Positions 20,776 to 21,984 of a stretch of 21,984 nt of DNA are shown piece by piece. The translations under genes and the position numbers were made by a program. Each line of letters opens with the position of its first letter. Position 1 is the first letter of the stretch. This stretch comes from JAMOBE01 sp039908285 (GTDB lineage: Bacteria; Pseudomonadota; Alphaproteobacteria; Rhodospirillales; Rhodospirillaceae), in the NCBI GenBank assembly GCA_039908285.1, contig JAMOBE010000061.1:1-21984 (forward strand), read 5' to 3'. The notes beneath the pieces were generated by a model that was given only the letters and a program-made list of their open reading frames with translations, was not told the DNA's origin and made no database searches.

Positions 20776-21881
20776 CGGGTCACCACCGTCAACGCTTCGC
20801 TGAGCCCCGCCATGTCGGCCTCGAAGCCCCATGTCTCGACGCGCCGCCTGGCCGCCCTGCCCAGGGCGTCGGCGTCGGCCGTCACCCGGACCAGCGCCGC
20901 CGCCAGGGCCTGGACGTCGCCGGCCGGCACCACCGCGCCCACCGACTCGTCCACCAGGTCGGCGGTGGCGCCGCAGCGGTCGCTGGCCACCACCGCCGTG
21001 CCGCAGGCCATGGCCTCGTTGATGGCGAGGCCCCACGGCTCCCGCTCCGAGGCCAGCACGAACACGTCGGCCATGGCGTAGATGCCGGGCAGTTCGCTCT
21101 GATTGCGAAAGCCGAGGAAGTGGACGTCCTCTCCGGCCTCTGACTCCAGGTTCCGGCGCATCTCTCCATCGCCCACATAGGCCAGCACCGGCCGCCCGCC
21201 GTCCGGCCAGGACGCCGCGCGCCAGGCGGCCAGCAGGGTATGGGGGTGCTTGCGCGGCATCAGCTTGCCGGCATAGAGCACCACCGGACGCCCCGGCGGC
21301 AGGCCGAGGGCGCCTCGCACCGCCTCGCGGTCGCATCGGGCGGCCCGCTCGGCGAAGAAGGCGTTGTCGATGGCATAGGGCATGGAAAACAGCCGCTCCG
21401 GCGCGATGCCACGCCCCAGGTAATACCGCCGGTTGGCGCTGCCGATGCAGAGAAACCCCGTGCAGCGGCGGAAAATGCGCTGAAGGTAGAGGCGCTTCAG
21501 CCATCCCTTCGGACCGGCGCCGTCGGGCATGGCCTCGTCGGTGTTCTCGCCGCGCATCAGCACCGGCCGCCCGAGCGCCGCCGCCCGGTCCAGCACCCGG
21601 CGGAACAGGCGGGTCTGCCAGCCATGCAGCCAGACGACATCGCACTCCCGCAGCTCCCGCTCCAGATCCGTCTCGCTCAGCAGGGCATTGGCGTAGCCCT
21701 CCCGCAGCGGCACGTCCCACGCCACGGTGCGCCCAAACCCCGGATCGTGATAGCCCCCCTCCTCCGGCGCCCACGCGAACAGCACCCGGAGCGCGATCCC
21801 CGGCTCGGCGGCGATGCGGCGCAACAGCGGCGCCTGATACTGGATCGGATGACTGACCAGGTACAGGAGGCGGATGGTCAC
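20772..21881 (-). CDS. Glycosyltransferase family 4 protein, first gene of the operon within the window
   Basis: A 369-residue GT4 enzyme. The start TIRLLYLVSHPIQYQAPLLRR is a familiar opening of surface-glycan GT4 enzymes; VVWLHGWQTRLFRRVLDRA and VLMRGENTDEAMPDG follow. The donor domain has VVLYAGKLMPRKHPHTLLAAW and an intact EX7E in ASEREPWGLAINEAMACGT. GTG 21881 is chosen, because the frame farther upstream consists of REPIN-like sequence (PPPLTPALSPPRGRG). A TTG at 21890 is an alternative. It is followed by the CgeB-like gene with an ATGA overlap. Confidence 0.88.
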   Translation of the reverse strand: MTIRLLYLVSHPIQYQAPLLRRIAAEPGIALRVLFAWAPEEGGYHDPGFGRTVAWDVPLREGYANALLSETDLERELRECDVVWLHGWQTRLFRRVLDRAAALGRPVLMRGENTDEAMPDGAGPKGWLKRLYLQRIFRRCTGFLCIGSANRRYYLGRGIAPERLFSMPYAIDNAFFAERAARCDREAVRGALGLPPGRPVVLYAGKLMPRKHPHTLLAAWRAASWPDGGRPVLAYVGDGEMRRNLESEAGEDVHFLGFRNQSELPGIYAMADVFVLASEREPWGLAINEAMACGTAVVASDRCGATADLVDESVGAVVPAGDVQALAAALVRVTADADALGRAARRRVETWGFEADMAGLSEALTVVTR

Positions 21882-21924
21882 GGTTCGCAACCATAAAAAG
21901 TGCCGAAGCCCCCGGAACCATAGA

Positions 21925-21984
21925 CTCCCTCTCCCCCTTGGGGGGGAGAGGGCCGGGGTGAGGGGGGGGGGCAACCGGCACCAT
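21925..21984 (+). repeat. REPIN-like element, left half, continuing past the window
   Basis: The palindrome CTCCCTCTCCCCC-TTG-GGGGGGGAGAGGG is followed by CCGGGGTGAGGGGG and GGGGCAACCGGCACCAT, as in the complete copies. It lies just upstream of the minus-strand glycosyltransferase operon. Confidence 0.8.

Noticed and set aside
1..21984. Transposase, integrase, tRNA or rRNA genes
   Set aside because: I looked for typical motifs and folds on both strands and found none that I could support.

Overview
The window comes from a high-GC Gram-negative bacterium. Frequent GTG starts, GC-rich third positions and the gene content fit an alphaproteobacterium of the Rhodospirillales kind. That placement is an inference from style and content; there is no rRNA or other marker gene here. 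Most of the window is a cell-surface polysaccharide locus interrupted by small accessory elements.

Layout. (1) 109-4745, plus strand: an operon of two HlyD-type adaptors (one with a GAF-like N-terminus), a PqqD-like/M50 protease/HlyD fusion and a small secreted protein; probably an envelope export or processing machine. (2) 4764-8897, minus strand: a heparinase II/III-family protein and two family 4 (GT4) glycosyltransferases. (3) 8917-10626, accessory island: a Panacea (DUF4065) antitoxin-like gene with a small partner toxin candidate, a distinctly A+T-rich membrane-anchored orphan gene, and a broken MNT/HEPN pair in which the HEPN gene keeps only 24 codons. (4) 10627-14691, minus strand: two glutamine-dependent asparagine-synthase-like amidotransferases in tandem, both with odd 3' ends. 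(5) 14755-15719: four head-to-tail copies of a ~248-bp unit, each with a strong ribosome binding site, a 26-residue cationic hydrophobic peptide gene, a 5' hairpin and a terminator-like 3' hairpin. (6) 15723-21881, minus strand: a tightly coupled operon of glycosyltransferases (two GT4, one CgeB-like, one GT-C membrane protein, one GT2) plus a 38-residue membrane protein, with ATGA overlaps at three junctions.

The glycosyltransferases, amidotransferases and heparinase-like protein look like the assembly line for a surface or exopolysaccharide carrying amidated acidic sugars (inference from family knowledge). A ~120-bp REPIN-like element (two inverted C-rich/G-rich palindromes) occurs three times complete and twice as a half at the window edges; one complete copy lies in frame inside the GT-C protein.

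The best candidate for an undescribed system is the four-unit small-peptide array at 14755-15719. It resembles, in layout only, the long-direct-repeat type I toxin loci of enterobacteria: short cationic hydrophobic peptides, self-contained transcription units, an Shine-Dalgarno sequence that can pair inside the ORF, and a candidate antisense promoter in every unit. I do not recognise the peptide family.
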